Source: Aquimarina sp. MAR_2010_214
GTDB taxonomy: Bacteria > Bacteroidota > Bacteroidia > Flavobacteriales > Flavobacteriaceae
Length of the DNA: 64,000 nucleotides
NCBI RefSeq assembly: GCF_002846555.1
Contig: NZ_PJMS01000001.1
Span: forward strand, 496,001 to 560,000
Reading direction: 5' to 3'
The position numbers and the translations under genes were made by a program. The notes beneath the pieces are model-generated. The model made no database searches. It was given only the letters and a program-made list of their open reading frames with translations, and had not been told where the DNA came from. Positions 55,481 to 64,000 of the stretch are shown here, in pieces. Every line of letters starts with the position of its first letter. The stretch's first letter is position 1.

Positions 55481-57280
55481 ATGCAAGAAGCAACGTTAGA
55501 CATACAAATTAAAACATTACCTACCAGCCCTGGAGTATATCAATATTATGATAAAGACGAAAAACTTCTTTATGTTGGAAAAGCAAAAAATTTAAAAAAA
55601 AGAGTCTCTTCTTATTTTACAAAGAATCATGATAACTATAAAACCAAGGTTCTTGTAAAGAAAATTCATGCTATAAAACACATTGTTGTTGAAACAGAAA
55701 CAGATGCCCTGTTATTAGAAAACAATCTGATTAAAAAATATTTACCAAGGTTTAATGTCATGCTCAAGGATGATAAGACATATCCTTGGATTTGTATCAA
55801 AAAAGAACGTTTTTCAAGAATATTTCTTACTCGTAACCTTATCAAAGATGGCTCAGAATACTATGGCCCCTATACTTCTGTGAAAACGGTACATATCCTT
55901 TTGGACCTTATCAAAGAACTCTATCAGCTTAGAACCTGTACTTATGATCTATCTCAGGAAAAAATAAATGCCGGAAAATATAAAGTCTGTTTAGAGTATC
56001 ATTTAGGCAATTGCAAAGGCCCTTGCGAAGGATTACAAGACGAAGAAGAATATCTCGAAAACCTTGAAGCTATTCGTCAAATTGTAAAAGGAAATTTTAA
56101 AGATTCTCTTAATCGTTTTAGGAATCAAATGATGATACACGCAGAGAAAATGGAGTTTGAAGATGCACAGCGAATCAAGGAAAAAATACAAATACTAGAA
56201 AAATACCAAGCAAGATCAACTGTAGTTAATCCTAAAATAAGTAATGTCGATGTGTTTTCTATCATATCAGATGAATCCTATGGATATATTAATTTTCTTC
56301 AACTATCCTATGGCGCCATAATTAGATCACATACCACAGAGGTTAAAAAGAAATTGGACGAATCTGACAAAGAACTTTTAGAACTTGCCATTATCGAACT
56401 CCGACAACGTTTTAACTCTACATCCAAAGAAATATTTGTTCCTTTTAATGTAGAAGTAGGAGAAGCACTAAAAATTACAATCCCACAATTGGGTGATAAA
56501 AAAAAGATTGTAGACTTATCCTTGAGAAATGCAAAATACCATAGACAGGAGCGTTTTAAGCAAATCAAAATCATGGATCCCGATCGGCATATAAAACGCC
56601 TGATGGCGCAAATGAAAAAAGATTTAAGGTTACCCGAAGAGCCAAGACATATCGAATGTTTTGACAATTCGAATATCCAAGGAACTAACCCAGTCGCTGC
56701 CTGTGTAGTATTTAAAGATGGAAAACCCAGTAAAAAAGAATATAGAAAATTTAATATAAAAACGGTAGAAGGAGCCAATGATTTTGCCTCTATGGAAGAA
56801 GTCGTATATCGGCGTTATAAACGATTAACAGAAGAAAATCAACCTTTACCACAACTGGTCATCGTAGACGGAGGAAAAGGACAACTTTCCTCGGGATTAA
56901 AAGCTTTAGACACATTAGGATTAAGAGGAAAGATAACTATTATTGGTATTGCCAAGCGACTAGAAGAGATTTATTACCCTGGAGATTCTATACCTTTATA
57001 TCTAGATAAAAAATCAGAATCCTTAAAGGTCATACAACATTTACGTAATGAAGCACACCGATTCGGAATCACTTTTCATAGACAAAAAAGAAGTAAAGCC
57101 GCTTTAGATACCGAACTGGATTTAATTCCTGGGATTGGAGAAAAAACTGTCATAGAATTATTAAAAAACTTTAGGTCTGTAAAAAGAATAAGTGAGGCTT
57201 CTAAACATGAATTAAGCGAAGTGATTGGGGATTCTCGCGCAACCAAAGTGTATAATTATTATCTTTCTAAAAAAGAGTAA
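55481..57280 (+). CDS. uvrC: Excinuclease ABC subunit C
   Basis: 599-residue nuclease that makes both cuts in nucleotide-excision repair. The GIY-YIG domain is at about 12-90 (PGVYQYYDKDEKLLYVGKAKNLKKRV). A Cys-rich/UVR region follows, with CKGPCEG and MEFEDAQRIKEKIQIL. The RNase-H-like 5' nuclease domain has ECFDNSNIQGTNPVAACVVF and LVIVDGGKGQL. The C-terminal helix-hairpin-helix pair is LDLIPGIGEKTVIELLKNF. Length is normal. A patatin-like gene begins 2 bp after the stop. Confidence 0.97.
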   Translation: MQEATLDIQIKTLPTSPGVYQYYDKDEKLLYVGKAKNLKKRVSSYFTKNHDNYKTKVLVKKIHAIKHIVVETETDALLLENNLIKKYLPRFNVMLKDDKTYPWICIKKERFSRIFLTRNLIKDGSEYYGPYTSVKTVHILLDLIKELYQLRTCTYDLSQEKINAGKYKVCLEYHLGNCKGPCEGLQDEEEYLENLEAIRQIVKGNFKDSLNRFRNQMMIHAEKMEFEDAQRIKEKIQILEKYQARSTVVNPKISNVDVFSIISDESYGYINFLQLSYGAIIRSHTTEVKKKLDESDKELLELAIIELRQRFNSTSKEIFVPFNVEVGEALKITIPQLGDKKKIVDLSLRNAKYHRQERFKQIKIMDPDRHIKRLMAQMKKDLRLPEEPRHIECFDNSNIQGTNPVAACVVFKDGKPSKKEYRKFNIKTVEGANDFASMEEVVYRRYKRLTEENQPLPQLVIVDGGKGQLSSGLKALDTLGLRGKITIIGIAKRLEEIYYPGDSIPLYLDKKSESLKVIQHLRNEAHRFGITFHRQKRSKAALDTELDLIPGIGEKTVIELLKNFRSVKRISEASKHELSEVIGDSRATKVYNYYLSKKE

Positions 57281-57282
57281 AC

Positions 57283-59565
57283 GTGGCCAAACGCAATACA
57301 TCAAGATTTTTTTTATTAGGGATACTTCTTTTAGTGTTCTTTATTCCTGACACAATTTGGTCTCAAGAAAAACAAGACTCAGAGGGACGTAATGATTCGT
57401 CAATAGAGGATGTAAAAGTAGGCTTAGTCTTGAGTGGTGGCGGTGCAAAAGGACTTGCACATATTGGTGCCTTAAAAATAATAGAAGAAGCAGGGATACG
57501 TATCGATTATATTGGTGGTACTAGTATGGGAGCAATTGTAGGTGGGTTATACGCTTCTGGGTATCGCGCTGCAGAACTCGATTCTATCTTTAGAGCTGTT
57601 GACTTTGATGCATTTATACAAGATGAACTTCCGAGAAGTGCTAAAACTTTTTATGAACGAGAAGACTCAGAAAAATATGCAATAACCTTACCCTTTGACA
57701 AATTTAAAATTGGCTTACCCAAAGGACTATCTAAGGGACAGAATTTTTATAACCAATTCTCAAGATTTACAGCTCATGTAAGTGAAATACGTGACTTCAA
57801 TAATCTCCCAATCCCTTTTTTCTGTATGGCTACTAATATTGAAACTGGGAAACAAGTTCTTCTGGATAAAGGATATTTACCAGATGCTGTAGCTGCTAGT
57901 GGAGCATTACCCTCTGTTTTTAGCCCTGTCGAACTAAATGGTATTTTAATGACAGATGGAGGAGTAGCTAATAATTACCCTGTAAAGGAAATAAAAGAAA
58001 AAGGAGCAGAAATAGTAATTGGAATTGATGTACAAGATAGCTTAATGTCTAGAGATGAGCTAAATTCGGTAACTAATATCATGCTTCAAATCAGTAATTT
58101 CAGAACTTATAATGCTATGAAAGACAAAGTTTCTGAAACCGATGTATACATTAAACCTTCAATAACAGATTTTTCGGTAATATCTTTTAATCAGGCCGAT
58201 AAAATTATTACCAATGGAGAAAAAGCCGCATTTGCTAATTATGATAAACTAAAAGCAATTGCAATGCGTCAAAAACCTCAACCAAAGGAACCTCCTGTTA
58301 CTAAAAATTCAGAAAACATATTAGTAAATAGTTTGGTTATTTCAGGAAATAAAAGGTATACAAGAGCTTATATAAAAGGAAAACTAAAACTTAAAACTCC
58401 TAGAATTACAACTTACGAAAAATTAAATGAAGGTATTAACAACTTATCTGCAACAGGGAACTTTGATCGTGTAAGCCATAAATTGATCGACACAAGAGAA
58501 GGTAAAAAACTAGATCTTAATGTAAAAGAGAGCGAAAACAAAATGTTATTACGTTTTGCACTTCATTATGACGACTTGTATCAGACCGCAGCTTTAATTA
58601 ATGTAACCAGAAAAAGCCTATTATTTGATAATGATGTGCTCTCTGCAGATGTTGCTTTGGGCGATAATATTCGATATAACCTAGATTATTATATTGACAA
58701 GGGGTTTTATTGGAGTACTGGATTAAAATTTCGCTATACCAATTTTAAAAAAGCAATTGATTTTGATTTTATAGGAAGATTTGGAGAGATCCCTGATTTA
58801 GATATTAATACTATCGATGTAGATTATACCGATTATAATGCACAAATCTATGCAGAGACCTTATTACAACAAACCTTTTCTGTTGGATTAGGTGCAGAAT
58901 ATAAACGCCTTAGTATTATTTCTGAAACGTTTGGAGAAGATGAAAATCAAATTCCGAGAACTGTATTTGATAATAGTGATTATTGGAGTGCCTTTGGTTA
59001 TATTAAACTGGATACTTATAATAATAAATATTTTCCGAAGCGAGGATTTTTATTTGAAGGTGATATTCATACCTATCTTTTTTCTTCTGATTTTACAAAA
59101 AGTTTTGATGAATTCTCAATTGCCAAAGCACAATTAGGATTTGCTACCCCATTATATAATGATTTTTCTATGAATATTAGCCTGGAAGCAGGTACCAAAA
59201 TTGGAAATACTTCTCTAAGCTCTCTCGATTTTCTACTTGGAGGTTTTGGTGCTAAAACCATTAATAATTTTATCCCTTTTTATGGATATGATTTCTTCGG
59301 AATAACAGGGCAAAGTTTTATGAAAGCCCTGCTATCTGTGGATTATGAGGTATTTAAAAAGAATCATATTAATGCATCTGCTAATTTTGCCAATGTAGGT
59401 AATAAGTTATTCAGTACAGGAAAATGGTTTGAAAACCCAGAATTCTCTGGATATGCTATAGGGTATGGCTTAGACACCTTTGCTGGACCCATACAAGTTA
59501 AATATTCTTATTCTCCAGAACTAGATGAAAGTAACTGGTCCTTTAGTGTTGGTTTTTGGTTTTAA
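57283..59565 (+). CDS. Patatin-like phospholipase fused to an outer-membrane beta-barrel (type Vd-like)
   Basis: 760 residues starting at GTG 57283, two bases after uvrC. Signal peptide about 1-28 (ending TIWSQE). Patatin domain about 45-330: oxyanion loop SGGGAKGLAH, nucleophile GGTSMGAIVGG (Ser81) and MTDGGVANNYP (Asp225) give the Ser-Asp dyad. Residues about 345-425 resemble a POTRA domain (ILVNSLVISGNKRYTRAYIKGKLKLKTP). The rest is a BamA/D15-like barrel (FPKRGFLFEGDIHTYLF). This matches type Vd autotransporters such as PlpD, in which the lipase is displayed or released. The phospholipid target is unknown. Confidence 0.9.
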   Translation: MAKRNTSRFFLLGILLLVFFIPDTIWSQEKQDSEGRNDSSIEDVKVGLVLSGGGAKGLAHIGALKIIEEAGIRIDYIGGTSMGAIVGGLYASGYRAAELDSIFRAVDFDAFIQDELPRSAKTFYEREDSEKYAITLPFDKFKIGLPKGLSKGQNFYNQFSRFTAHVSEIRDFNNLPIPFFCMATNIETGKQVLLDKGYLPDAVAASGALPSVFSPVELNGILMTDGGVANNYPVKEIKEKGAEIVIGIDVQDSLMSRDELNSVTNIMLQISNFRTYNAMKDKVSETDVYIKPSITDFSVISFNQADKIITNGEKAAFANYDKLKAIAMRQKPQPKEPPVTKNSENILVNSLVISGNKRYTRAYIKGKLKLKTPRITTYEKLNEGINNLSATGNFDRVSHKLIDTREGKKLDLNVKESENKMLLRFALHYDDLYQTAALINVTRKSLLFDNDVLSADVALGDNIRYNLDYYIDKGFYWSTGLKFRYTNFKKAIDFDFIGRFGEIPDLDINTIDVDYTDYNAQIYAETLLQQTFSVGLGAEYKRLSIISETFGEDENQIPRTVFDNSDYWSAFGYIKLDTYNNKYFPKRGFLFEGDIHTYLFSSDFTKSFDEFSIAKAQLGFATPLYNDFSMNISLEAGTKIGNTSLSSLDFLLGGFGAKTINNFIPFYGYDFFGITGQSFMKALLSVDYEVFKKNHINASANFANVGNKLFSTGKWFENPEFSGYAIGYGLDTFAGPIQVKYSYSPELDESNWSFSVGFWF

Positions 59566-59650
59566 AAAATTATATTCTAAAGAATAGAAATATTTACGAT
59601 ATTTGTAATGTTATGAATTTATTCTGGCAAGATTTATTATTATTACTACA

Positions 59651-59683
59651 CTACCTTATTAAGCGCAATCCCGAATAAGGTAG
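59651..59683 (+). terminator. Hairpin between the patatin gene and hmgA
   Basis: CTACCTTATT (59651-59660) pairs perfectly with AATAAGGTAG (59674-59683), 13-base loop. The following sequence is not T-rich, so it is only a possible terminator. Confidence 0.45.
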
Positions 59684-59698
59684 AGGTGCTATTTATTA

Positions 59699-59734
59699 TT
59701 GTCTTAATTAAAAGTAGTTAATATCTTAAATTTG
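59699..59734 (+). promoter_or_regulatory. Promoter of hmgA
   Basis: TTG (59699-59701), 25 bases, then TAAATTTG (59727-59734), an exact TAnnTTTG. Only seven bases separate the box from ATG 59742, so the message may be leaderless. Confidence 0.55.
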
Positions 59735-59741
59735 CAACATC

Positions 59742-60899
59742 ATGCCTTTTTATCATACTCTAGGTGAAATACCCCCTAAGCGTCATACCATCTTTAAAAA
59801 ACCAGATGGTAATTTATATTATGAGCAATTATTTGGAACAATTGGTTTTGACGGAATGTCAACCAATTTATATCATTGCCATAGACCAACACAAGTAAAA
59901 GAAATTAAAGGAAGTTATAGCGTAGCTCCCAAAGTAGCTATAAAAAACAATATCAAATCTTATAGATTCCACGGTTTCAAAGTCAATCCTGAAAAAGATT
60001 ATCTACAAAGTAGAAAAAATGTATTAACTAATAGTGATGCAAGTATCATTTTATCTGCGCCTCAGGAATCTACTACCGATTATTTCTATAAAAACACAGA
60101 TGCCGACGAATTAATTTTTATTCATCGTGGAAGCGGAAAATTTCGTAGTCATTTAGGGAATCTGGATTTTAAATACGGTGATTATATTCTTATCCCAAGA
60201 GGAACTATTTATAAACTTGATTTTGACACTTCTGATAATCGTTTGTTTATTGTAGAATCAAGAAGACCAATTTATACTCCAAAAAGATACCGTAACTGGT
60301 TTGGACAATTGCTAGAACATTCTCCATTTTGTGAGCGCGATATCAGGACTCCATACGAATTAGAAACTAACGATGAAAAAGGAGATTTTTTAATCAAAGT
60401 AAAAAAGCAAGACGAAATTTTTGATATGATCTATGCTACACATCCATTTGATGTAGTAGGATACGACGGATTTAATTTCCCTTATGCATTTTCGATACAT
60501 GACTTTGAACCCATAACAGGTAGAATACATCAACCACCACCAGTGCACCAAACATTCGAGACCGATGCTTTTGTAATTTGTTCTTTTGTACCAAGATTGT
60601 ATGATTACCACCCAGAGAGCATTCCTGCACCTTATAATCATAGTAATATAGATAGCGATGAAGTGTTATACTATGTCGATGGTGATTTTATGAGTAGAAA
60701 CGATATTGATGCAGGACATATTTCTTTACATCCTGCAGGGATACCACATGGTCCACACCCCGGTGCAGCAGAACGAAGTATTGGAAAAACCAAAACCGAT
60801 GAATTAGCTGTTATGGTAGATACCTTTAAACCTCTTATGGTTACAGAAGAGGCTATGAAAATAGCAGATGAAGATTATCATAAATCCTGGTTAGAGTAA
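59742..60899 (+). CDS. hmgA: Homogentisate 1,2-dioxygenase
   Basis: 385-residue non-heme Fe(II) dioxygenase opening the ring of homogentisate to maleylacetoacetate. Near the end, APYNHSNIDSDEVLYYV and PAGIPHGPHPG align with the metal site of the family and give probable iron ligands His300, Glu307 and His336. The protein is shorter than the ~430-445 residues of the human/Pseudomonas type, as is usual in Bacteroidota. It lies upstream of hppD (179-bp gap), in reverse of pathway order. The next enzyme, maleylacetoacetate isomerase, is not in the window. Confidence 0.93.
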   Translation: MPFYHTLGEIPPKRHTIFKKPDGNLYYEQLFGTIGFDGMSTNLYHCHRPTQVKEIKGSYSVAPKVAIKNNIKSYRFHGFKVNPEKDYLQSRKNVLTNSDASIILSAPQESTTDYFYKNTDADELIFIHRGSGKFRSHLGNLDFKYGDYILIPRGTIYKLDFDTSDNRLFIVESRRPIYTPKRYRNWFGQLLEHSPFCERDIRTPYELETNDEKGDFLIKVKKQDEIFDMIYATHPFDVVGYDGFNFPYAFSIHDFEPITGRIHQPPPVHQTFETDAFVICSFVPRLYDYHPESIPAPYNHSNIDSDEVLYYVDGDFMSRNDIDAGHISLHPAGIPHGPHPGAAERSIGKTKTDELAVMVDTFKPLMVTEEAMKIADEDYHKSWLE

Positions 60900-61078
60900 T
60901 TTTTCAAAGAATGTTTTTATATCTAAAACAATTTAAAAAACATTTATGCTAAATTACCGGAAAGACATTACAGCACATTTAAGAGCCATGTGGTAGCTTT
61001 TTAAACTGACCTTTACAGAAAAAATCGAATACATTTTTCTCATTGATTCATTTATTTAACTATAAAATTTAAAGCATT

Positions 61079-62218
61079 ATGTCGACCAATATAACACCTC
61101 AGAATTTAGAAAAAATAGTTCCTCAGGCAGAAGATTTCTTACCACTGTTAGGAACAGATTATGTAGAACTCTATGTAGGTAATGCCAAGCAGGCAGCCTA
61201 TTATTATCAAGCAGCATGGGGTTTTCAAATTATAGCCTATGCCGGATTAGAAACAGGATGTAAGGATAAGGTTTCTTATGTATTACAACAAGATAAAATA
61301 CGCTTAGTTCTTACCTCACCTTTACAACCTGATGGAGATATTAACAAACACATTAATGCCCATGGTGATGCAGTAAAAGTAGTAGCTCTTTGGGTTGATG
61401 ATGCTACCAAAAGCTATCAAGAAACTGTAAAACGTGGTGCTAAATCCTATATGGAACCCACTGTTGAGGAAGATGAAAATGGTAAAGTTGTGTTCTCAGG
61501 AATCCACACTTATGGAGAAACAGTACACATTTTTGTAGAACGAAAAAATTATCATGGGACATTCTTACCTGGCTATATGGCTTGGAACAAACCCTATAAA
61601 ACAGAAACCACCGGTCTTAAGTTTATTGACCATATGGTAGGTAATGTAGGATGGAATGAAATGAACAAATGGTGTGAGTTCTATGCCAAAGTTATGGGGT
61701 TTGCGCAATTAGTATCTTTTGACGACAAAGATATTTCTACAGAATATACAGCCTTAATGAGTAAGGTAATGAGTAATGGTAACGGGCGTATAAAGTTTCC
61801 TATAAACGAACCTGCTGAAGGAAGAAAAAAATCCCAAATTGAAGAATACATCGATTTTTATAATGGTGCCGGAGTACAACACATAGCATTGGCTACCGAT
61901 AACATTATTGAAACTGTTTCTGCACTTCAGAATCGAGGAATCGAATTTCTTACTGTTCCATCTAGTTATTATGAAACTGTTTTGGATCGAGTTGGTGAAA
62001 TAGATGAAGATCTTGAGCCACTTAAAGAGTTAGGAATTCTAATTGATCGGGATGATGAAGGGTATCTTCTTCAGATTTTTACAAAACCGGTTCTAGATCG
62101 CCCTACAATGTTTTTTGAAATTATCCAACGTAAAGGAGCTCAGTCTTTTGGTAAAGGTAATTTTAAAGCATTATTCGAAGCTATCGAAAGAGAACAAGAA
62201 CAAAGAGGTACGCTTTAA
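61079..62218 (+). CDS. hppD: 4-hydroxyphenylpyruvate dioxygenase
   Basis: 379-residue Fe(II) enzyme converting 4-hydroxyphenylpyruvate to homogentisate, the substrate of the upstream gene. Two vicinal-oxygen-chelate repeats are present. The iron ligands are His185 in FIDHMVGNV, His268 in GVQHIALAT and Glu347 in MFFEIIQRKG. The C-terminal FGKGNFKALFEAIEREQ is the family's conserved end. Length is normal. A 205-bp spacer with a 13-bp inverted repeat separates it from the hydrolase gene. Confidence 0.96.
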   Translation: MSTNITPQNLEKIVPQAEDFLPLLGTDYVELYVGNAKQAAYYYQAAWGFQIIAYAGLETGCKDKVSYVLQQDKIRLVLTSPLQPDGDINKHINAHGDAVKVVALWVDDATKSYQETVKRGAKSYMEPTVEEDENGKVVFSGIHTYGETVHIFVERKNYHGTFLPGYMAWNKPYKTETTGLKFIDHMVGNVGWNEMNKWCEFYAKVMGFAQLVSFDDKDISTEYTALMSKVMSNGNGRIKFPINEPAEGRKKSQIEEYIDFYNGAGVQHIALATDNIIETVSALQNRGIEFLTVPSSYYETVLDRVGEIDEDLEPLKELGILIDRDDEGYLLQIFTKPVLDRPTMFFEIIQRKGAQSFGKGNFKALFEAIEREQEQRGTL

Positions 62219-62273
62219 AAATATTCTAACACTACATTTTAAGAAAATAGACATATTATTTTCTTGCCATTTT

Positions 62274-62315
62274 TATATACCAATTATTTAGAACTTATCT
62301 TTTAATTGGTATATA
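62274..62315. repeat. 13-bp perfect inverted repeat between hppD and the FAH-family gene
   Basis: TATATACCAATTA (62274-62286) and TAATTGGTATATA (62303-62315) with a 16-base loop. No T run follows, so it is not a normal terminator. Confidence 0.6.
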
Positions 62316-62423
62316 ATATATGGTATAGTATTTCCAAAAAACCAAACAAAAGTTCTTCGTAAAAATAGTTTCCTGGAAATGAAACTATAATACAGGATAT
62401 GAACTTCTAAGAAAAACAATATA

Positions 62424-63416
62424 ATGAAATTAGCAACCATAAAAAACGATACCCGAGACGGACAACTAGTTGTAGTAAGCAGGGATCTAACCAAAGCCGT
62501 AAAAGTTCCTGAAATTGCGCAAACAATGCAAGAGGCTTTGGATAATTGGGAAGATACTTCCCCTAAACTAGAAAAAGTATACGATCAGTTACAAAATAGC
62601 ACATTACCAAATACTTTTGATTTTGATTCGACCGTAGCCATGGCTGCCATTCCCAGAGCTTATCATTGGGCAGACGGTAGTGCTTATGTTACTCATGTAG
62701 AACTAGTAAGAAAAGCAAGAAATGCCGAATTACCAGAGACTTTCTGGACCGATCCCTTAATGTATATGGGGGCTTCTGATGCATTTATTGGAGCAAATGA
62801 TGATATTGAAATTGAAAAAGAAGAATGGGGAATAGATTTTGAGTCTGAAGTCGCTGTAATAACAGATGATGTTCCTGCTGGTGTTAGCGCTAAAAATGCT
62901 CAAAAGCATATTAAACTTGTGGCAATTATTAATGATGTTTCATTAAGGAATTTAATCCCTAATGAGTTAGCTAAACAATTTGGGTTCTATCAATCAAAAC
63001 CATGGACTACATTTTCTCCAGTAGTAGTTACGCCAGATGAACTAGACGATGCCTGGGAAAATGCCAAGGTACATCTACCATTGATATCTACACTAAATTC
63101 TAAAGTTATAGGATCACCTAATGCCGGAATAGATATGACTTTTGATTTTGGTCAATTGATCGCTCATGCTGCTAAATCAAGATCTTTAATAGCCGGATCT
63201 GTAATAGGATCAGGTACTGTTGCAAATCAAGGGAGTCCAGATGGATCAAGCTGTTTGGCAGAAGTTAGATGTTTAGAAATTATTAAAAACGGAAAACCAT
63301 CCACTCCCTTTATGAGTTTTGATGATCGTATAGAAATCGAAATGAAAAATAAACAAGGAGAAACTATTTTTGGAAAAATAGATCAGGTCGTAAAACAATA
63401 CAAACCTATAAATTAA
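62424..63416 (+). CDS. Fumarylacetoacetate hydrolase family protein
   Basis: 330-residue enzyme of the FAH superfamily. In this context it should hydrolyse fumarylacetoacetate to fumarate and acetoacetate, the last step of tyrosine breakdown. The start is MKLATIKNDTRDGQLVVVSRD. Metal/active-site parts include the acidic WGIDFESEVAVITDDV, INDVSLRNLIPNELAKQFGFYQSKPWTTF and the SLIAGSVIGSGTVANQGS stretch. Other FAH-family activities cannot be excluded by sequence alone, but hmgA and hppD immediately upstream support the tyrosine role. Confidence 0.9.
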   Translation: MKLATIKNDTRDGQLVVVSRDLTKAVKVPEIAQTMQEALDNWEDTSPKLEKVYDQLQNSTLPNTFDFDSTVAMAAIPRAYHWADGSAYVTHVELVRKARNAELPETFWTDPLMYMGASDAFIGANDDIEIEKEEWGIDFESEVAVITDDVPAGVSAKNAQKHIKLVAIINDVSLRNLIPNELAKQFGFYQSKPWTTFSPVVVTPDELDDAWENAKVHLPLISTLNSKVIGSPNAGIDMTFDFGQLIAHAAKSRSLIAGSVIGSGTVANQGSPDGSSCLAEVRCLEIIKNGKPSTPFMSFDDRIEIEMKNKQGETIFGKIDQVVKQYKPIN

Positions 63417-63647
63417 ATAAATTGTGGACTTATTATTATGTAATCAAAGACAAATTAGTTCATACTATCGAGAAGTAGATCAAATCTATTTCCAGGCATA
63501 AAATGACACGAATTTTGGTTAGAAAAATAACTAAAAAAACACCCTTTTTATTGACTAAAATTGTTTTTTGCTTTTTTGAGAAAAATGCAATTTTCGCAGC
63601 AAATGATATAAACTTTTGTTAAATTTCATAATAAAAAAACGTTTTCG

Positions 63648-63679
63648 TTTGATAATTATTCAAAAAAAGTCCATTTTTG
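63648..63679 (+). promoter_or_regulatory. Promoter of the candidate small RNA
   Basis: TTTG (63648-63651), 20 bases, then CATTTTTG (63672-63679), one mismatch from TAnnTTTG at good spacing. The predicted transcript start is about 63685. Confidence 0.5.
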
Positions 63680-63684
63680 CATAA

Positions 63685-63795
63685 ATAGGTGGAGTGGTTA
63701 CCGCCTATATCTAAAACAATAATTATTCTCATAATTTAAGTTTTTAGTTGGTTAATAAAAGTAAAGAAGAGAGCTGTGGTGGCTCTCTTTTTTTG
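63685..63795 (+). ncRNA. Candidate small non-coding RNA (about 110 nt)
   Basis: A promoter is followed at once by a stem-loop (ATAGGTGG 63685-63692 with CCGCCTAT 63701-63708, one G-U pair, 8-base loop), an unpaired AT-rich middle, and a terminator hairpin with T tract. No reading frame with a usable start fits. The unit lies in the 506-bp spacer 63417-63922 and is independent of both flanking genes. It could belong to a known Bacteroidota RNA class such as Flavo-1, which I cannot test here. Confidence 0.5.
63767..63795 (+). terminator. Terminator of the candidate small RNA
   Basis: AAGAGAGC (63767-63774) pairs with GCTCTCTT (63782-63789), 7-base loop, continuing into a T7 run. Confidence 0.8.
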
Positions 63796-63922
63796 TCTAT
63801 ATTTTAAAATTAGATAACAATATTCATTTTTATCTCTTCATATTAAATAGTATTTTTGGAATGGATATTGTAATTGCATATTCAATTAACATGTATGTCA
63901 AATAATAACAATGCCCTAAACT

Positions 63923-64000
63923 ATGAAAAAGTATATTATAATATTGCTTTTGATAACAAGTATATCTCCTGCTTTTGCGCAAGATAGCCATAAAGCATTC
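63923..64000 (+). CDS. Start of a secreted protein gene, cut by the window edge
   Basis: 26 codons from ATG 63923: MKKYIIILLLITSISPAFA followed by QDSHKAF. This is a clear signal peptide with probable cleavage after AFA. Nothing of the mature domain is visible, so no function can be given. Confidence 0.6.
   Translation, partial: MKKYIIILLLITSISPAFAQDSHKAF

Noticed and set aside
62286..62300. Resemblance of TTTAGAACTTATC to the IS1595 end TTAGAACTTAGCC
   Set aside because: Short match without a second end or duplication; no sign of an IS remnant.
63504..63519. Second sigma-54-like match TGACACGAATTTTGGT
   Set aside because: Both the -24 GG and the -12 GC are altered; no gene starts close by.

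Overview
The window is chromosomal DNA from a marine-type member of the Flavobacteriaceae (Bacteroidota); the genus is not provable from sequence alone, but an Aquimarina-like organism fits. The evidence is strongly AT-rich DNA, promoters of the Bacteroidota type (TAnnTTTG), few Shine-Dalgarno sites, a type IX secretion (T9SS) sorting domain, a CarboxypepD_reg-like TonB receptor paired with an SGNH lipoprotein, DUF4270, an atpD-atpC pair standing apart from the rest of the ATP synthase genes, and the ileS/dksA-like/lspA gene set.

Layout. 1-5 kb: an S9 peptidase cut by the left edge, then atpC and atpD. 5-11 kb: a sterol-desaturase-family membrane protein and an outer-membrane TonB receptor/SGNH pair. 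11-20.4 kb: a divergent core block, with glycogen-synthase-like/DUF4270/glmS leftward and panC/panD/flippase-like/esterase-like and radA rightward. 20.4-32 kb: an accessory stretch with an aldo/keto reductase, small secreted proteins, DUF434, a minimal S24/S26-like protein, a large TPR-CHAT protein, a zinc-ribbon/TerB protein, an OmpA lipoprotein and exonuclease III, with REP-like repeats and regulatory-looking spacers. 32-42 kb: a T9SS cargo protein, glyS, comF, a complete IS1595-family element with target duplication, an Ig-like lipoprotein and a nitrilase-type amidase. 42-52 kb: ileS and a dksA-like gene, separated from lspA by an ECF sigma/anti-sigma/DUF4097 operon and an S41 peptidase. 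52-55.3 kb: a response regulator and a leftward operon of retropepsin-like protease, RimK ATP-grasp ligase, AstE/AspA-type metallohydrolase and 5-formyl-THF cyclo-ligase. 55.5-64 kb: uvrC coupled to a patatin-barrel fusion, the lower tyrosine-degradation genes (hmgA, hppD, FAH-family), a candidate small RNA, and a secreted-protein gene cut by the right edge.

How parts work together: hppD, hmgA and the FAH-family hydrolase cover tyrosine breakdown from 4-hydroxyphenylpyruvate onward, except the maleylacetoacetate isomerase step. panC and panD serve pantothenate synthesis. The ECF operon looks like an envelope-stress module. The RimK operon combines a peptide-forming ligase with two predicted hydrolases and is the best candidate here for an incompletely described biochemical system. 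Other points of note are an IleRS with the swapped GxHH signature, an esterase-like protein whose nucleophile serine is replaced by aspartate, a one-domain glycogen-synthase relative without the KxGG loop, and a promoter-hairpin-terminator unit at 63.65-63.80 kb that looks like a free-standing small RNA.
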